Under the pieces are notes generated by a model, which ran no database searches, had not been told where the DNA came from, and was given only the letters and a program-made list of their open reading frames with translations. 28,995 bases of DNA from Caldilinea sp. CFX5 (GTDB taxonomy: Bacteria > Chloroflexota > Anaerolineae > Caldilineales > Caldilineaceae), in contig QWII01000123.1 of NCBI GenBank assembly GCA_021405325.1, positions 1 through 28,995 of the forward strand. Reading direction: 5' to 3'. Shown here one piece after another: positions 14,600 to 23,088 of the stretch. Position numbers and translations under genes: made by a program. The stretch's first letter is position 1, and each line of letters begins with the position of its first letter.

Positions 14600-17130
14600 C
14601 ACGCCGCAGCCGCGTCATACGCTTTGCCGGCATCACCGAAAATCGCTTTGCCCAAATTGTGCGCCAGTTGATTGCCGCAGATTTTGGCTTGCGGCCCAAT
14701 TGCCACATTCACGCCACCGGCAACATTATTGAAAAGCTGGTTGCCATAAACCTCATTCGCTACGCCGTATTGAATGCCATCGACTTCATGGCCGCCCAGC
14801 CGTACACCGGCGCCGACATTGCCGTAGACCACATTATAACGAATAATGTTCCCGTTGCCGCGCGATCCAATCCCACCTGAATCCGGGTCAAGCTGGCCGG
14901 TGCAGCTATTCTGCTCCACCAGGTTGGCCGCGGCGCCCTCTTTAATTTCGACACATTCATTGCCCTGAGTGTTCATCACATTATGATGAATCCAGTTGGC
15001 GCGGCTCTCATCGGGGTCAGGGGTCGGGTTTTTGCCGTCGTCCCATTGGGTGCTGGAGGTGCCGATGTAGATCGCCTCGCCGTTTTTGCCGCCGTCACCA
15101 AAGGCAAAATCAAGCAGGCCACAGGTGGTAAAGGTAGAGTAGGCAATCTCGTTCTGGTGGGCAAAGTAGCGCAGCCGTAAGCATTCACCGCCGGCATTGC
15201 GGAAGGTCATGTTGAGGACGCGCAACCCCGTCACCCCGCGCTTGGGTTGCGTTCCTTGGACATAGAGCAGCTTCTGGGTGTAGCCCTCTTTCTGCGTAGG
15301 ATCGCCGTAAAGGCCATCGATGGTAAAACCGACCAACGTGTAATAGTTGTGGGTCAAATAGAAGGCCGCACTGGCCGCACCGGCGCCGCGTAGAATGGCA
15401 TCCGCCGGCCCCATGATGGTGATCGGCGCCTCCGCACGCCCATCAACCACTGAAACCACATTTTCGCGATAGTCGCCAGGGAGAAGATGAATGGTGTCCC
15501 CCGGCTGCACCTGGCCGAGCGCATGTTGTAGCGTGGCAAAGGCAGTCAAGGGCGTGGCGCCGGGCGCCGCATCATCGCCATGCGGGGCGACATAATATTG
15601 GCGCGGCGGGGTCAACGGGAGAACCACCGGTGGCGCCGTCGTGATAACCACTGTTGGCGTCAGTGTAGGGGCGACGAATAGGGTTGGCGTCACGACTGTT
15701 GCGACTTCGACAACCGGCGTCGCTGTCGCCGGTTGTAAGTTGCTCAACATCTCTTCGGCTTCGTCGGCCATTGTCGCCACCACTTTTTTGGCGCTGCGCT
15801 CCCCGCGCCAAAGATCATCTAAAGCCTTGTCGGCCACCGCTTCCCACCGGCTATAGATGGGATGCAGCGGGTCATAGAGCGCGAAGCGCACGTCAGTCGT
15901 CGGGAAAAATGCGGCGAGATTGTGATCGGGTAACGCCGTTGGGTGAAGAAAAGCGGGCGCTTGTTGCAAGGCGAGCAAGGCCGGCGTCATCTGCTGCATT
16001 TCGGTCAACAACGCGGCGCCGGCGCCCTCCGGCCCGGCCAGGAATTTGACAAAGGCCCAGGCCGCTTCCGGGTGCGCCGTGTTGCGGGCAATGGCAAAAC
16101 AACTGCCGTCGCTGCGGTTGGCGCTAAATTTCCCGGTCGGCAACGCAACAAAATCAAAGGACAGGTCAGGCTGCGCCAGCAAGGCAGGAACGCGCCAGTG
16201 ACCGATGATCTGCATGGCGACCTGGCCGGTGAGAAAGTGATCCGGCGTTTCCCCCCTGGTTTCCTCGTCAGCCACCGGCGGCATCACCCCCTGTACCAGG
16301 CTGAGATCGGCCTGCCATTGCAGGGCGGCAAGGGCGGCTTTCTCTTCCAGCAAAAAGGTAGTAGGCGCAAAGGGGTCATCAAACACATTCTGCCCTGTCG
16401 CCGTCCAGACCAGCAACGGCCAGTAAGCGTCAAAGCGGTCAATGCCGTACTGCTCCGGCTGACCATCGCCATCCACATCATGGGTGAGTTTTTGGGCGGT
16501 GGTCAATAAATCATCCCATGTCCATGGCGCCTGGGGGTAGGTAACACCGGCGGCGTCAAAGTGATCCTTATTGTAGACAACCGCCATCGTCGCCCGATCC
16601 AGCGGCAAACAGTGTAAGCCCTGGTCGGCAGTACGGTAGAGGGCCAGGGTATCCGGGTCATAGGCCGCCAGGTCAAGCTGATCCGCAGCCACCAGATCAT
16701 CCAGCGGCAGGAGCATCCCTTGCAGCGCCGACGCATAGGCGACAACCGTCGAGGGGTAAAACACATCCGGCGCCTCACCCTGAGTGAAGGCGAGGTCAAG
16801 CGTGCGGTAATAGTCGCTGCTCTTGGGGATGTTTTGCAGTTCGACCCGGATGGTCGGCTGTTGCGCTTCAAAGGCAGCAATCAGCGGCTGGGCGATCTGC
16901 ATCAGCCGCGTCTCATCCCAGCGCATGAGCCAACGAATCGTGGTTATGTCGGTTGGCGCAGTAACGGTTACCGGAATTGTTGTCGGTGTTACCGTAGGGG
17001 TGACTTGCGCCTGTTGGGCCGGCGCTGAGGGCGGGTGCGCATAAGCGGTGGGGCGGGAAGTCAACGAGTAAAGCCCCAAAGCCGTGATCACCCCAATGAG
17101 TAGAATGGGCAACAGTAGTCGGTGCGTCAC
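14596..17130 (-). CDS. Sugar-binding protein (ABC type) fused to a right-handed beta-helix domain
   Basis: 844 residues. The start is a GTG at 17130 with no evident Shine-Dalgarno sequence. A signal anchor (LLLPILLIGVITALGLYSL, about 5-23) is followed by a Pro/Thr linker. Residues about 62-465 are a family-1 extracellular solute-binding domain: IRWLMRWDETRLMQIAQPLI, FTQGEAPDVFYPSTVVAYAS, MAVVYNKDHFDAAGVTYP, TWDDLLTTAQKLT and FVKFLAGPEG are all typical of carbohydrate-binding proteins. A second Pro/Thr linker (466-510) leads to a parallel beta-helix domain (511-840) opening YYVAPHGDDAAPGATPLTAF and QPGDTIHLLPGDYRENV, the hallmark of DUF1565/pectate-lyase-like proteins, with Asn-rich rungs. No permease genes lie nearby. 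The likely role is capture, and perhaps cleavage, of a polysaccharide at the cell surface; catalytic residues of the beta-helix were not identified. Confidence 0.85.
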   Translation of the reverse strand: MTHRLLLPILLIGVITALGLYSLTSRPTAYAHPPSAPAQQAQVTPTVTPTTIPVTVTAPTDITTIRWLMRWDETRLMQIAQPLIAAFEAQQPTIRVELQNIPKSSDYYRTLDLAFTQGEAPDVFYPSTVVAYASALQGMLLPLDDLVAADQLDLAAYDPDTLALYRTADQGLHCLPLDRATMAVVYNKDHFDAAGVTYPQAPWTWDDLLTTAQKLTHDVDGDGQPEQYGIDRFDAYWPLLVWTATGQNVFDDPFAPTTFLLEEKAALAALQWQADLSLVQGVMPPVADEETRGETPDHFLTGQVAMQIIGHWRVPALLAQPDLSFDFVALPTGKFSANRSDGSCFAIARNTAHPEAAWAFVKFLAGPEGAGAALLTEMQQMTPALLALQQAPAFLHPTALPDHNLAAFFPTTDVRFALYDPLHPIYSRWEAVADKALDDLWRGERSAKKVVATMADEAEEMLSNLQPATATPVVEVATVVTPTLFVAPTLTPTVVITTAPPVVLPLTPPRQYYVAPHGDDAAPGATPLTAFATLQHALGQVQPGDTIHLLPGDYRENVVSVVDGRAEAPITIMGPADAILRGAGAASAAFYLTHNYYTLVGFTIDGLYGDPTQKEGYTQKLLYVQGTQPKRGVTGLRVLNMTFRNAGGECLRLRYFAHQNEIAYSTFTTCGLLDFAFGDGGKNGEAIYIGTSSTQWDDGKNPTPDPDESRANWIHHNVMNTQGNECVEIKEGAAANLVEQNSCTGQLDPDSGGIGSRGNGNIIRYNVVYGNVGAGVRLGGHEVDGIQYGVANEVYGNQLFNNVAGGVNVAIGPQAKICGNQLAHNLGKAIFGDAGKAYDAAAAC

Positions 17131-17150
17131 AGGTTTAACAAGAGAACACA

Positions 17151-17210
17151 GGACTTACGCAAGACGCCGGGCACCCTCTGGGTGCCCAGATTCCCGTCTT
17201 GCGTAAGTCC
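17151..17210. mobile_element. Palindromic MITE-like element, copy B (complete, 60 bp)
   Basis: GGACTTACGCAAGACG at 17151-17166 and its exact complement CGTCTTGCGTAAGTCC at 17195-17210 are 16-bp terminal inverted repeats. Inside lies a second hairpin, GGGCACCC-TCT-GGGTGCCC (17169-17187). The right end is identical to that of the copy at 1-54. Flanks read CA on the left and TA on the right, so no clean target duplication is seen. It sits 20 bp upstream of the GTG of the sugar-binding fusion gene and could separate that gene from its promoter. Confidence 0.8.
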
Positions 17211-17421
17211 TAAACAATCGAAAACGTCGGGTTGTCAGCCCTACCAGTTACGGTGTGACGGCCGAGGGTATCCGTAGCAAAGACTAATGAACGTTACGAA
17301 AATAAAGCGGTAACTGTAGGTCATCGCCGCCGGCGTGACAAGGTCCAAGGATTACCGAAACCATTAGCTAACCTTCTTTAGTCTTTACTACGTCAACCGT
17401 TCAAGACTTCATTGATCAACG

Positions 17422-20004
17422 CTAGCCGCGCAACTTGGCGCCAGTCGCGCTCTCCACCGTTTTGATGATGCGCTGGCGCAGATGGCTCACTTCTTTCTCG
17501 TTGAGACCCCGTTGCAGGCTTTGATAGGTCAGGCGGTAGGCCATCGATTTATGACCGGCGGGCAGCGGGTCGCCGCGGTAGATGTCAAAGAGGTCCACAG
17601 CAGCAAGCCGTTCATCGCCGCCCTGGCGGATGGCTTGTTGCACCTGTTGCGCCGTCACCTCTTCGGCCACCTCAAAGGCCAGGTCTTCAACGACCGGCGG
17701 GTAAGCGCTGATTGGTTGCATCGGTTGCAATTCCCAGTGCGGTTTCAAGAGCGGTTGCAAGCGCAATTCGGCCACATTGATGCGACCGGCGCCCAGGTCA
17801 AAGGCGGCGCGCACCTGTGGGTGGATCTCACCCAGTTGACCAACGCTGCGGCCATCAACAAAAACCTCGGCGCAACGGGGACCAAAGACGCCCGTGTCCG
17901 GCTGCGCCCGGTATTCGGTGCGGTTGGCGCTGTAACCCAGCCGGTGCAACAGCAGCTCCACCACGCCTTTGAGGTCGTAGAAATCCATCTCTTCAGTGGC
18001 GCCGGGATCGGGGTGGAAATTGGTCAGCCGGCGGGGGCCGGTCAGGGCGATAGAGAGGCGACGGTCTTCCAGCGGCAGGACGCCGTCCCCCTTTTCGGGC
18101 AGATAGACACGGCCCACTTCAAAGGTGGTCAACCGAGCCGTATGGCGCAGGTTGCGTGCCAGATTTTCCAGTGTGCTGACAATCAGCGAACGGCGCATGG
18201 CGCGGCGTTCCGGCATAATCGGGTTAAGCAGCGTGATGTAGGGCGCGGGTTCGCCGTTGCTGCTTTGGGTAATCGCCGGCGCCTGGAGCTTCTCATGGTT
18301 CTCCGGGTTGGTCAGCGGGTGGTTGATGATCTCCTGTAAGCCGATGCCGGAGAGGACGCTGCGCACCAACTCTTCGGTCAGGAAAACATCATTGCGCTGT
18401 TGGGTCGGCAGCACATCGTTGATCAAGGTGGCGCCCACATGTTCGTAGCCGATAATGCGCGCCACTTCTTCAGTCAGATCGGCGGGGATGGCAATGTCGA
18501 GCCGATGCCAGGGCGCGACGGCTTCGATCACGGCTTCGCCGGGCAGACGATGGAGGGCAAAGGTCGCCGCCGCCGCCGCGCTGGCCGCAATTTCATTGAC
18601 CACCTTAGCCTGGAAATCGAGCCGATGTAAGGCGTTGAGAATCGCTTCCTGGCTCACTTCCATGCCGAGTAGGCGGCGCATGTCGCTGACCGTGGTGTAG
18701 ACCGTGCGCACCGGTTGGGGCACGGGGTACGCATCAACGATCCCCGCTACCACTTGTCCACCGGCATACTGTCGCATCAAGTCAGCAGCATGACGGGCGG
18801 CAATGGGGTTGAGCGTCGCCGGCACGCCACGTGCAAAGCGATAGCTGGCCTCACTGGGCAGGCGTAGTTGACTGGCGGTGCGTCGGTTGTTGATACCCTC
18901 AAAGGTGGCCGATTCAAGCAAAATATTGCGCGTGCTGTCGCTGACTTCGCTCTCCTGACCACCCATGACGCCGGCAATGGCAATCGAACCGGCGGTGTCG
19001 GCGATCATGAGCATCGAGTCATCCAAGGTGCGTGGCACATTGTCCAGGGTGGTGAACTTTTCCCCTGCCTGCGCCCGTTTGACGATGATCGTGGGGATGG
19101 CGTCGCCCACCCGCTGCGCCCGCTGGACAAGAATGTCGTAGTCAAAGGCATGAAGCGGTTGGCCCCATTCCAACATGACATAATTGGTAATATCAACAAT
19201 GTTGTTAATGGGGCGCATGCCGGCCTTAGTCAGCCGTTCCTGCAACCAGCGTGGCGAGGGGCCGATTTGCACATCCTTGATGATCATAGCGGTGTAGCGG
19301 TTACAGAGATCCGGGTCGGCAATTTCAACCTTGACATAAGCGCTGGCCGGTTCGCCCGTGGCCGCGACGGCAGGGGGATCAGCCGGCAGATGGAGCGGCG
19401 CATTCGTCAAAGCCGCCACCTCACGCGCAATGCCGATGACACTGAGACAGCGCGCCATGTCAGGGGTCAGTTCAACCTCCAACACCTCGTCACCGAGATA
19501 GTCACGCAGCGGCAGCCCCACCGGCGCCTCTGCCGGCAGGATGATAATTCCCTCATGCTCTTCGCTCAGGCCCAATTCCCGTTCCGAGCAGACCATGCCG
19601 GCAGAACGCACCCCGCGAATTTTGCTGGCCTTGAGTTGTTTCTTGGGGCGCGGGCGCTGGTCGCTGTAGGCATCCAGCAGCACCGCTCCCTCACGGGCAA
19701 AGGCCACCTTAAGGACGGGCAGGCTGGCCCCATCCCGATAGGCATACAAATTGGGTGCGCCCGTCACCACCCGTTGCAGTTCAGCGCCGCCATAATCGAC
19801 ATCGACCAGCACCAACCGGTCGGCATCGGGATGGGGCAACACGGCGCGCACCTGCCCCACAGTCAGGGTGGCCGGGTCCCACCAGTCGCCCACCTGGTGG
19901 ACAGTGGCAATCTCCAAACCGGCCAGCGTTAGCCGTTGCACTAATTCTGCGGTTGACACATTCAGGTCAACATACTCTTTCAGCCACGAAATCGGAACAA
20001 GCAT
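17422..20004 (-). CDS. pheT: Phenylalanine--tRNA ligase beta subunit
   Basis: 860 residues from the ATG at 20004 (GGAG 8 nt upstream). The open frame runs 52 codons further up, but that part is translated tandem repeat and is rejected. N-terminal [14 protein letters not shown] and [16 protein letters not shown] are classical PheT. An OB-fold tRNA-binding insert lies at about 42-160 ([32 protein letters not shown]). The segment [20 protein letters not shown] corresponds to the conserved ELTPNR.DCLS.IG.AR motif. The B3/B4 editing region ([20 protein letters not shown]), the B5 domain and the catalytic-like core follow. The C-terminal FDX-ACB anticodon-binding domain contains [12 protein letters not shown] and [20 protein letters not shown]. 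It pairs with PheS to charge tRNA-Phe. No pheS is adjacent; the upstream gene is a NUDIX hydrolase. No T-box motif is visible in the leader. Confidence 0.96.
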   Translation of the reverse strand: MLVPISWLKEYVDLNVSTAELVQRLTLAGLEIATVHQVGDWWDPATLTVGQVRAVLPHPDADRLVLVDVDYGGAELQRVVTGAPNLYAYRDGASLPVLKVAFAREGAVLLDAYSDQRPRPKKQLKASKIRGVRSAGMVCSERELGLSEEHEGIIILPAEAPVGLPLRDYLGDEVLEVELTPDMARCLSVIGIAREVAALTNAPLHLPADPPAVAATGEPASAYVKVEIADPDLCNRYTAMIIKDVQIGPSPRWLQERLTKAGMRPINNIVDITNYVMLEWGQPLHAFDYDILVQRAQRVGDAIPTIIVKRAQAGEKFTTLDNVPRTLDDSMLMIADTAGSIAIAGVMGGQESEVSDSTRNILLESATFEGINNRRTASQLRLPSEASYRFARGVPATLNPIAARHAADLMRQYAGGQVVAGIVDAYPVPQPVRTVYTTVSDMRRLLGMEVSQEAILNALHRLDFQAKVVNEIAASAAAAATFALHRLPGEAVIEAVAPWHRLDIAIPADLTEEVARIIGYEHVGATLINDVLPTQQRNDVFLTEELVRSVLSGIGLQEIINHPLTNPENHEKLQAPAITQSSNGEPAPYITLLNPIMPERRAMRRSLIVSTLENLARNLRHTARLTTFEVGRVYLPEKGDGVLPLEDRRLSIALTGPRRLTNFHPDPGATEEMDFYDLKGVVELLLHRLGYSANRTEYRAQPDTGVFGPRCAEVFVDGRSVGQLGEIHPQVRAAFDLGAGRINVAELRLQPLLKPHWELQPMQPISAYPPVVEDLAFEVAEEVTAQQVQQAIRQGGDERLAAVDLFDIYRGDPLPAGHKSMAYRLTYQSLQRGLNEKEVSHLRQRIIKTVESATGAKLRG

Positions 20005-20028
20005 GCAAGGTCTCCAATGGTCTTTGAT

Positions 20029-20092
20029 GGTCGCGTAGTCGTTTGGTCGCGTAGTCGTTTGGTCGCGTAGTCGTTTGGTCGCGTAGTCGTTT
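20029..20092. repeat. 16-bp tandem repeat, four exact copies, in pheT leader
   Basis: GGTCGCGTAGTCGTTT occurs four times head-to-tail without a mismatch (20029-20044, 20045-20060, 20061-20076, 20077-20092). The array starts 25 bp upstream of the pheT ATG and so would be in the pheT mRNA leader. An inverted copy lies at 20180-20195. Exact copies suggest recent expansion and likely length variation between strains. Confidence 0.92.
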
Positions 20093-20179
20093 GGTCTGTA
20101 TCCGTAAAGGTGAAAAGCTACAATATCGTTGTTTACGTCTATTATGAGCGTACAAAGCAAGACCTTTGGATTACGGACT

Positions 20180-20195
20180 AAACGACTACGCGACC
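20180..20195. repeat. Inverted copy of the 16-bp pheT-leader repeat
   Basis: AAACGACTACGCGACC is the exact complement of the tandem unit at 20029-20092, and related sequence continues to about 20209. A transcript starting upstream of it could fold any of the four tandem copies onto this one, with a loop of about 90-150 nt. It abuts the 3' end of the NUDIX gene (stop at 20211). Confidence 0.85.
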
Positions 20196-20210
20196 AAGCG
20201 ACTACGGACT

Positions 20211-20864
20211 TCAGTCATTTGCACTAATCAGTGATCGCTGCTCGATCTTGTTCGGCTGTGGGCAGAAATAGTCATGCATGACATCGTGGGCGAGGGCGCG
20301 CCAGGTGCCCCAGCCACGGCGTTCACCGATCATGTTGCGCATGTCTACCGTCAACTGCGAGAGTTGCGAAGGTAGAATGGCGCGAAAGGCATGGATTTCT
20401 TCGTTTTCGGGTAAGGCCGGTCGTTGGTTGCCGCCATAGAGATGAAAGAGATAGCTGGCAAAGGCAACGGTCGAGCCATCATGATGAAAACGATAGTCCA
20501 ATAGCCCAACAAAAGAGCAGATGCGCACCGCAAGGCCCGTTTCTTCCATCACTTCCCGCAAGAGGGCATGATGGATGCTTTCATCCCAGCCAACCCCGCC
20601 CGACGGCAGGCGACACAAATGGGCCGGGTAATGGGCTTTGTTGTGCATCCATATTTTACCGTCAGGCGTCTGAATTGCAAAGACCACTTCGGCACGGCGA
20701 TCACTATCGCGCCGCCATCGGTAGGCGCGAATGTACTCATCCGCCTGGATATGAAAAGTTCGTCGCAGCGGTCGACCATAGCGTTGCACAAGATCGTTCA
20801 CTTCTTCCTCACAGATCATGGGGCGGTGAGGGGCAAGAACCGTTGGAGAGAACGAACCAGACAT
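20211..20864 (-). CDS. NUDIX hydrolase
   Basis: 217 residues. The start chosen is the ATG at 20864, 8 nt behind AGGAG; the GTG two codons earlier is too close to that site. The Nudix box is complete and canonical: G-x5-E-x7-REVMEETGL within [20 protein letters not shown], with the glutamates that bind Mg or Mn. The sheet before it ([20 protein letters not shown]) and the [12 protein letters not shown] entry are typical. Such enzymes cleave a nucleoside diphosphate linked to another group; the substrate is not readable here. An N-terminal extension (about 60 residues) and a C-terminal helical segment ([18 protein letters not shown]) surround the core. It is upstream of pheT on the same strand, but the 206-nt repeat-filled gap argues against a simple operon. 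Confidence 0.9.
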   Translation of the reverse strand: MSGSFSPTVLAPHRPMICEEEVNDLVQRYGRPLRRTFHIQADEYIRAYRWRRDSDRRAEVVFAIQTPDGKIWMHNKAHYPAHLCRLPSGGVGWDESIHHALLREVMEETGLAVRICSFVGLLDYRFHHDGSTVAFASYLFHLYGGNQRPALPENEEIHAFRAILPSQLSQLTVDMRNMIGERRGWGTWRALAHDVMHDYFCPQPNKIEQRSLISAND

Positions 20865-20928
20865 AAACACGACTCCTAACTAGGTGTACAGGATTAAGGG
20901 TTATGGTTGGATGAGGGCGGCAAAGGTA

Positions 20929-21008
20929 CGTATGACGTAATATTCAGCCCGCCTTCAGCCGGTCCGTGACCGGCTGAAGGCGGCTAGGCTGAATCGTTAC
21001 CGTATGAC
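20929..21008. mobile_element. 64-bp palindromic element flanked by 8-bp direct repeats
   Basis: CGTATGAC occurs at 20929-20936 and again at 21001-21008. Between them lies a 64-bp segment whose ends are inverted (GTAATATTCAGCC on the left, complement GTAACGATTCAGCC on the right). Its centre is a perfect 14-bp stem, GCCTTCAGCCGGTC/GACCGGCTGAAGGC, around a CGT loop (20951-20981). The arrangement is that of a MITE-like insertion with an 8-bp target duplication. Several IS families make 8-bp duplications (for example ISL3), but the parent is not identifiable here. Confidence 0.7.
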
Positions 21009-21084
21009 AATAAAATCAGCCGGATAATACAATAGTAGGATAGCAAAATTGCAAAAATAGGCCATCCTGATTACGGAAAACGTC

Positions 21085-21113
21085 TACCCGCAGAAGTTCA
21101 ACTTCTGGGCTAC
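21085..21113 (-). terminator. Hairpin downstream of the membrane-protein operon
   Basis: CAGAAGTT at 21091-21098 and AACTTCTG at 21100-21107 form an 8-bp stem, extended imperfectly by TACCCG and GGGCTA on either side. It lies 14-42 nt beyond the stop of the minus-strand gene at 21127. On the minus strand it is followed by a modest GTTTTCC tract, so it may work as a terminator. The motif may also be another dispersed palindrome. Confidence 0.45.
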
Positions 21114-21126
21114 CAGTACGATTTTG

Positions 21127-23088
21127 TTAATCGGCAAAACCGGTGGCGGCGCTGGGCCTTCCGCTCTGCCGGATTGACCAGACGGCGCCGCCAAGCAAGG
21201 CCAAGAGAGTAATCAGGGATATATAGCGCCCAATGGTGCGTGGCGGCGTCTCTTCAAAACGCAGCAGAATATACCCTTCGCCCACCGGCGGCACGGCGAC
21301 AGTCATGCGTCCCAACGTACTCTCGGCAGGCGACTCCGGCACAATCGGCAGCTCCTCGATGGGTTCGCCATGCTCTTCCGCCAGCAAATACGCGCGCCAG
21401 CCAGGGTAATAAAAGTGATTAAAGATAATCCGTTGGTCATCACGCGGGCGGCAGCGCTTTTGCTCTTTATCCAGGTCGGTGCAGAAGTAGACCTTCTCCA
21501 TCACCGTGTTGTGCGCGACGGAGCCGACAATCAACTGATCGTAATCAACAGCCGTGTAGTCCACCTTGGTACTGACCGGCTTGACCGGCCCGCCGGCCTG
21601 CTCCTGGTTGATGTAATCATCCGCCATCGGACTCCAAGTGGGAATCTCACTCACCCAGCGGGTGCTGCCGGTCATTTCGTCGGAGGATTGTTGAAAACGC
21701 ATCAACCCCGCCAGGCTGACCGGGCCTTCCACCGGTTCCGTAATTTGCACTTGTAAGTAGGGATAGCTGCCCAACATAATAAGGGCGACGGTGGCAAGCA
21801 GGGCAAGGTTCAACGGTTTTGTCGGCGCAAAGAGGCGGTGATGAACGACCAGGCCACTGAGGATACTCAAACAAAGGGCCGTGATGCCAAACCAACGCCA
21901 AGGGAATTGGGCAAAGCCCAACGCCGCCCCGATCACCGGCAAGCGCCAGAGCGGCGCCCCCCATTGCAGTCCGAAGAAGGTGGCAACGATGCCGGCGCCG
22001 AGAAAGGCGAAAATTTCCCACCGCTGGCGCCTAAGCAGCGGCCAACTTAACAGCAGGCCGACCGTCACCAAGGTCAAGGGCGCGATGCCGAGTTGAAAAC
22101 TCATGGTGTCGTCGGGGCCGACCTTGCTGACGCCAAAGCCCCAGTAGGGACTAAAGAGTTGGTAGAAATAGACAAAGTGACCACCAGCCTCATAACGCCC
22201 ATCGAACCATTGATCGGTGCGCACATCATTGCGTTCCAAAATAAGCGGCAAGAGAAAGTTAGCGCCCAGCGCCAGCCCCGTCGCCAACCCTAGCAGCGGT
22301 GTGATGGCCGTGCGCAGCCAGGTTGAGAACCACCATTGTACGGTTGATTGCCCGGTTGCTTTTGGTCTACTGTATACCAAAGCGACCAGCATCAAATAGA
22401 GACCCAGCCAGGGCGTAAACAGGACAAAGACGAGATTGCTGGTCAACAACAGGCCGGCGTAACAGAGCGCGATACCGACAAACCAGCCATAGCTCCGCTG
22501 GAGAATGCTCTGGCGCACCGTCCACAGGCAGAGGGGCAACCAGACAAAGGCCATACTCTCGGCCAGGTTGGCCCGCACATAGAGATTGAGCAGATGATAA
22601 GGAATATAGACGTAAACCAGCGCCGCCACCATTGCCGCCGCCGCCCCCTGCCACGCACGCACATAGAGATACATGGCGACGGCGCTGCCGATGATGCTCA
22701 GCACAAAGATGCTCTCCACCGCAGCCGTATAGGAAAAACCGAGAAAATGGAGCAGCAACTCAGCCAGGAAGTGACTCAAGAGGCCATAGATATTAAAGAA
22801 AGGATAGCCATAGCCAAAGGCAAAGTCGGGACTCCAGCGGGGCCACCAGATGCCGTCCTGCACCGAGCGGTCATACTCAAAGAGGAAATAGACATGATGA
22901 CGCGCATCATTGGCGCCCCAGAAATAACCAGGAAGCAAGAAAGGCGCCACAGCAAAGATCGTCAGCGCCAGGGTCAACCAGAAGGTGCGCTCACGCCAGA
23001 AAGGGATACTGACCGCCGGATCTTCGGTGGCCGGCGTCATTGCCGTTGATTCTATCGGTCGCAAGCTACGCAAAACGTCAGTTGCCAT
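21127..23088 (-). CDS. Multi-pass membrane protein, PTPS-related/GT39-like
   Basis: 653 residues from the ATG at 23088, which overlaps the end of the upstream gene by 11 nt; a longer frame start at 23160 would overlap far more. About ten hydrophobic spans run from residue about 35 to 430. The first outside loop has the signature YFWGANDARHHVYFLFEYDR and GIWWPRWSPDFAFGYGYPFF, followed by NIYGLLSHFLAELL. This pattern is characteristic of the membrane family Pfam calls 6-pyruvoyl-tetrahydropterin synthase related, which shares its architecture with lipid-linked-sugar glycosyltransferases (GT39/PMT). A soluble C-terminal beta region (about 455-600, with FNHFYYPGWRAYL) and a final span (YISLITLLALLGGAVW) complete it. 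The likely role is cell-envelope glycan or surface-protein glycosylation; this is inference. Confidence 0.82.
   Translation of the reverse strand: MATDVLRSLRPIESTAMTPATEDPAVSIPFWRERTFWLTLALTIFAVAPFLLPGYFWGANDARHHVYFLFEYDRSVQDGIWWPRWSPDFAFGYGYPFFNIYGLLSHFLAELLLHFLGFSYTAAVESIFVLSIIGSAVAMYLYVRAWQGAAAAMVAALVYVYIPYHLLNLYVRANLAESMAFVWLPLCLWTVRQSILQRSYGWFVGIALCYAGLLLTSNLVFVLFTPWLGLYLMLVALVYSRPKATGQSTVQWWFSTWLRTAITPLLGLATGLALGANFLLPLILERNDVRTDQWFDGRYEAGGHFVYFYQLFSPYWGFGVSKVGPDDTMSFQLGIAPLTLVTVGLLLSWPLLRRQRWEIFAFLGAGIVATFFGLQWGAPLWRLPVIGAALGFAQFPWRWFGITALCLSILSGLVVHHRLFAPTKPLNLALLATVALIMLGSYPYLQVQITEPVEGPVSLAGLMRFQQSSDEMTGSTRWVSEIPTWSPMADDYINQEQAGGPVKPVSTKVDYTAVDYDQLIVGSVAHNTVMEKVYFCTDLDKEQKRCRPRDDQRIIFNHFYYPGWRAYLLAEEHGEPIEELPIVPESPAESTLGRMTVAVPPVGEGYILLRFEETPPRTIGRYISLITLLALLGGAVWSIRQSGRPSAATGFAD

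Noticed and set aside
17211..17421. tRNA or small RNA gene in the spacer before the pheT stop
   Set aside because: No cloverleaf, TTC loop or CCA end could be traced; I see nothing definable in this spacer.
18868..19932. 354-codon plus-strand frame antisense to pheT
   Set aside because: pheT is unmistakable on the minus strand, and the antisense product has no coherent domain.
20029..20092. CRISPR array
   Set aside because: The 16-bp units abut with no spacers and no cas genes are present; it is a simple tandem repeat.
20005..20160. 52-residue N-terminal extension of PheT
   Set aside because: The extension ([12 protein letters not shown] repeated) is just translation of the 16-bp tandem repeat; the ATG at 20004 has a Shine-Dalgarno sequence and matches the family N-terminus.
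20005..20210. T-box riboswitch in the pheT leader
   Set aside because: No AGGGTGGNACCGCG-type antiterminator or Stem I elements can be seen on the minus strand.
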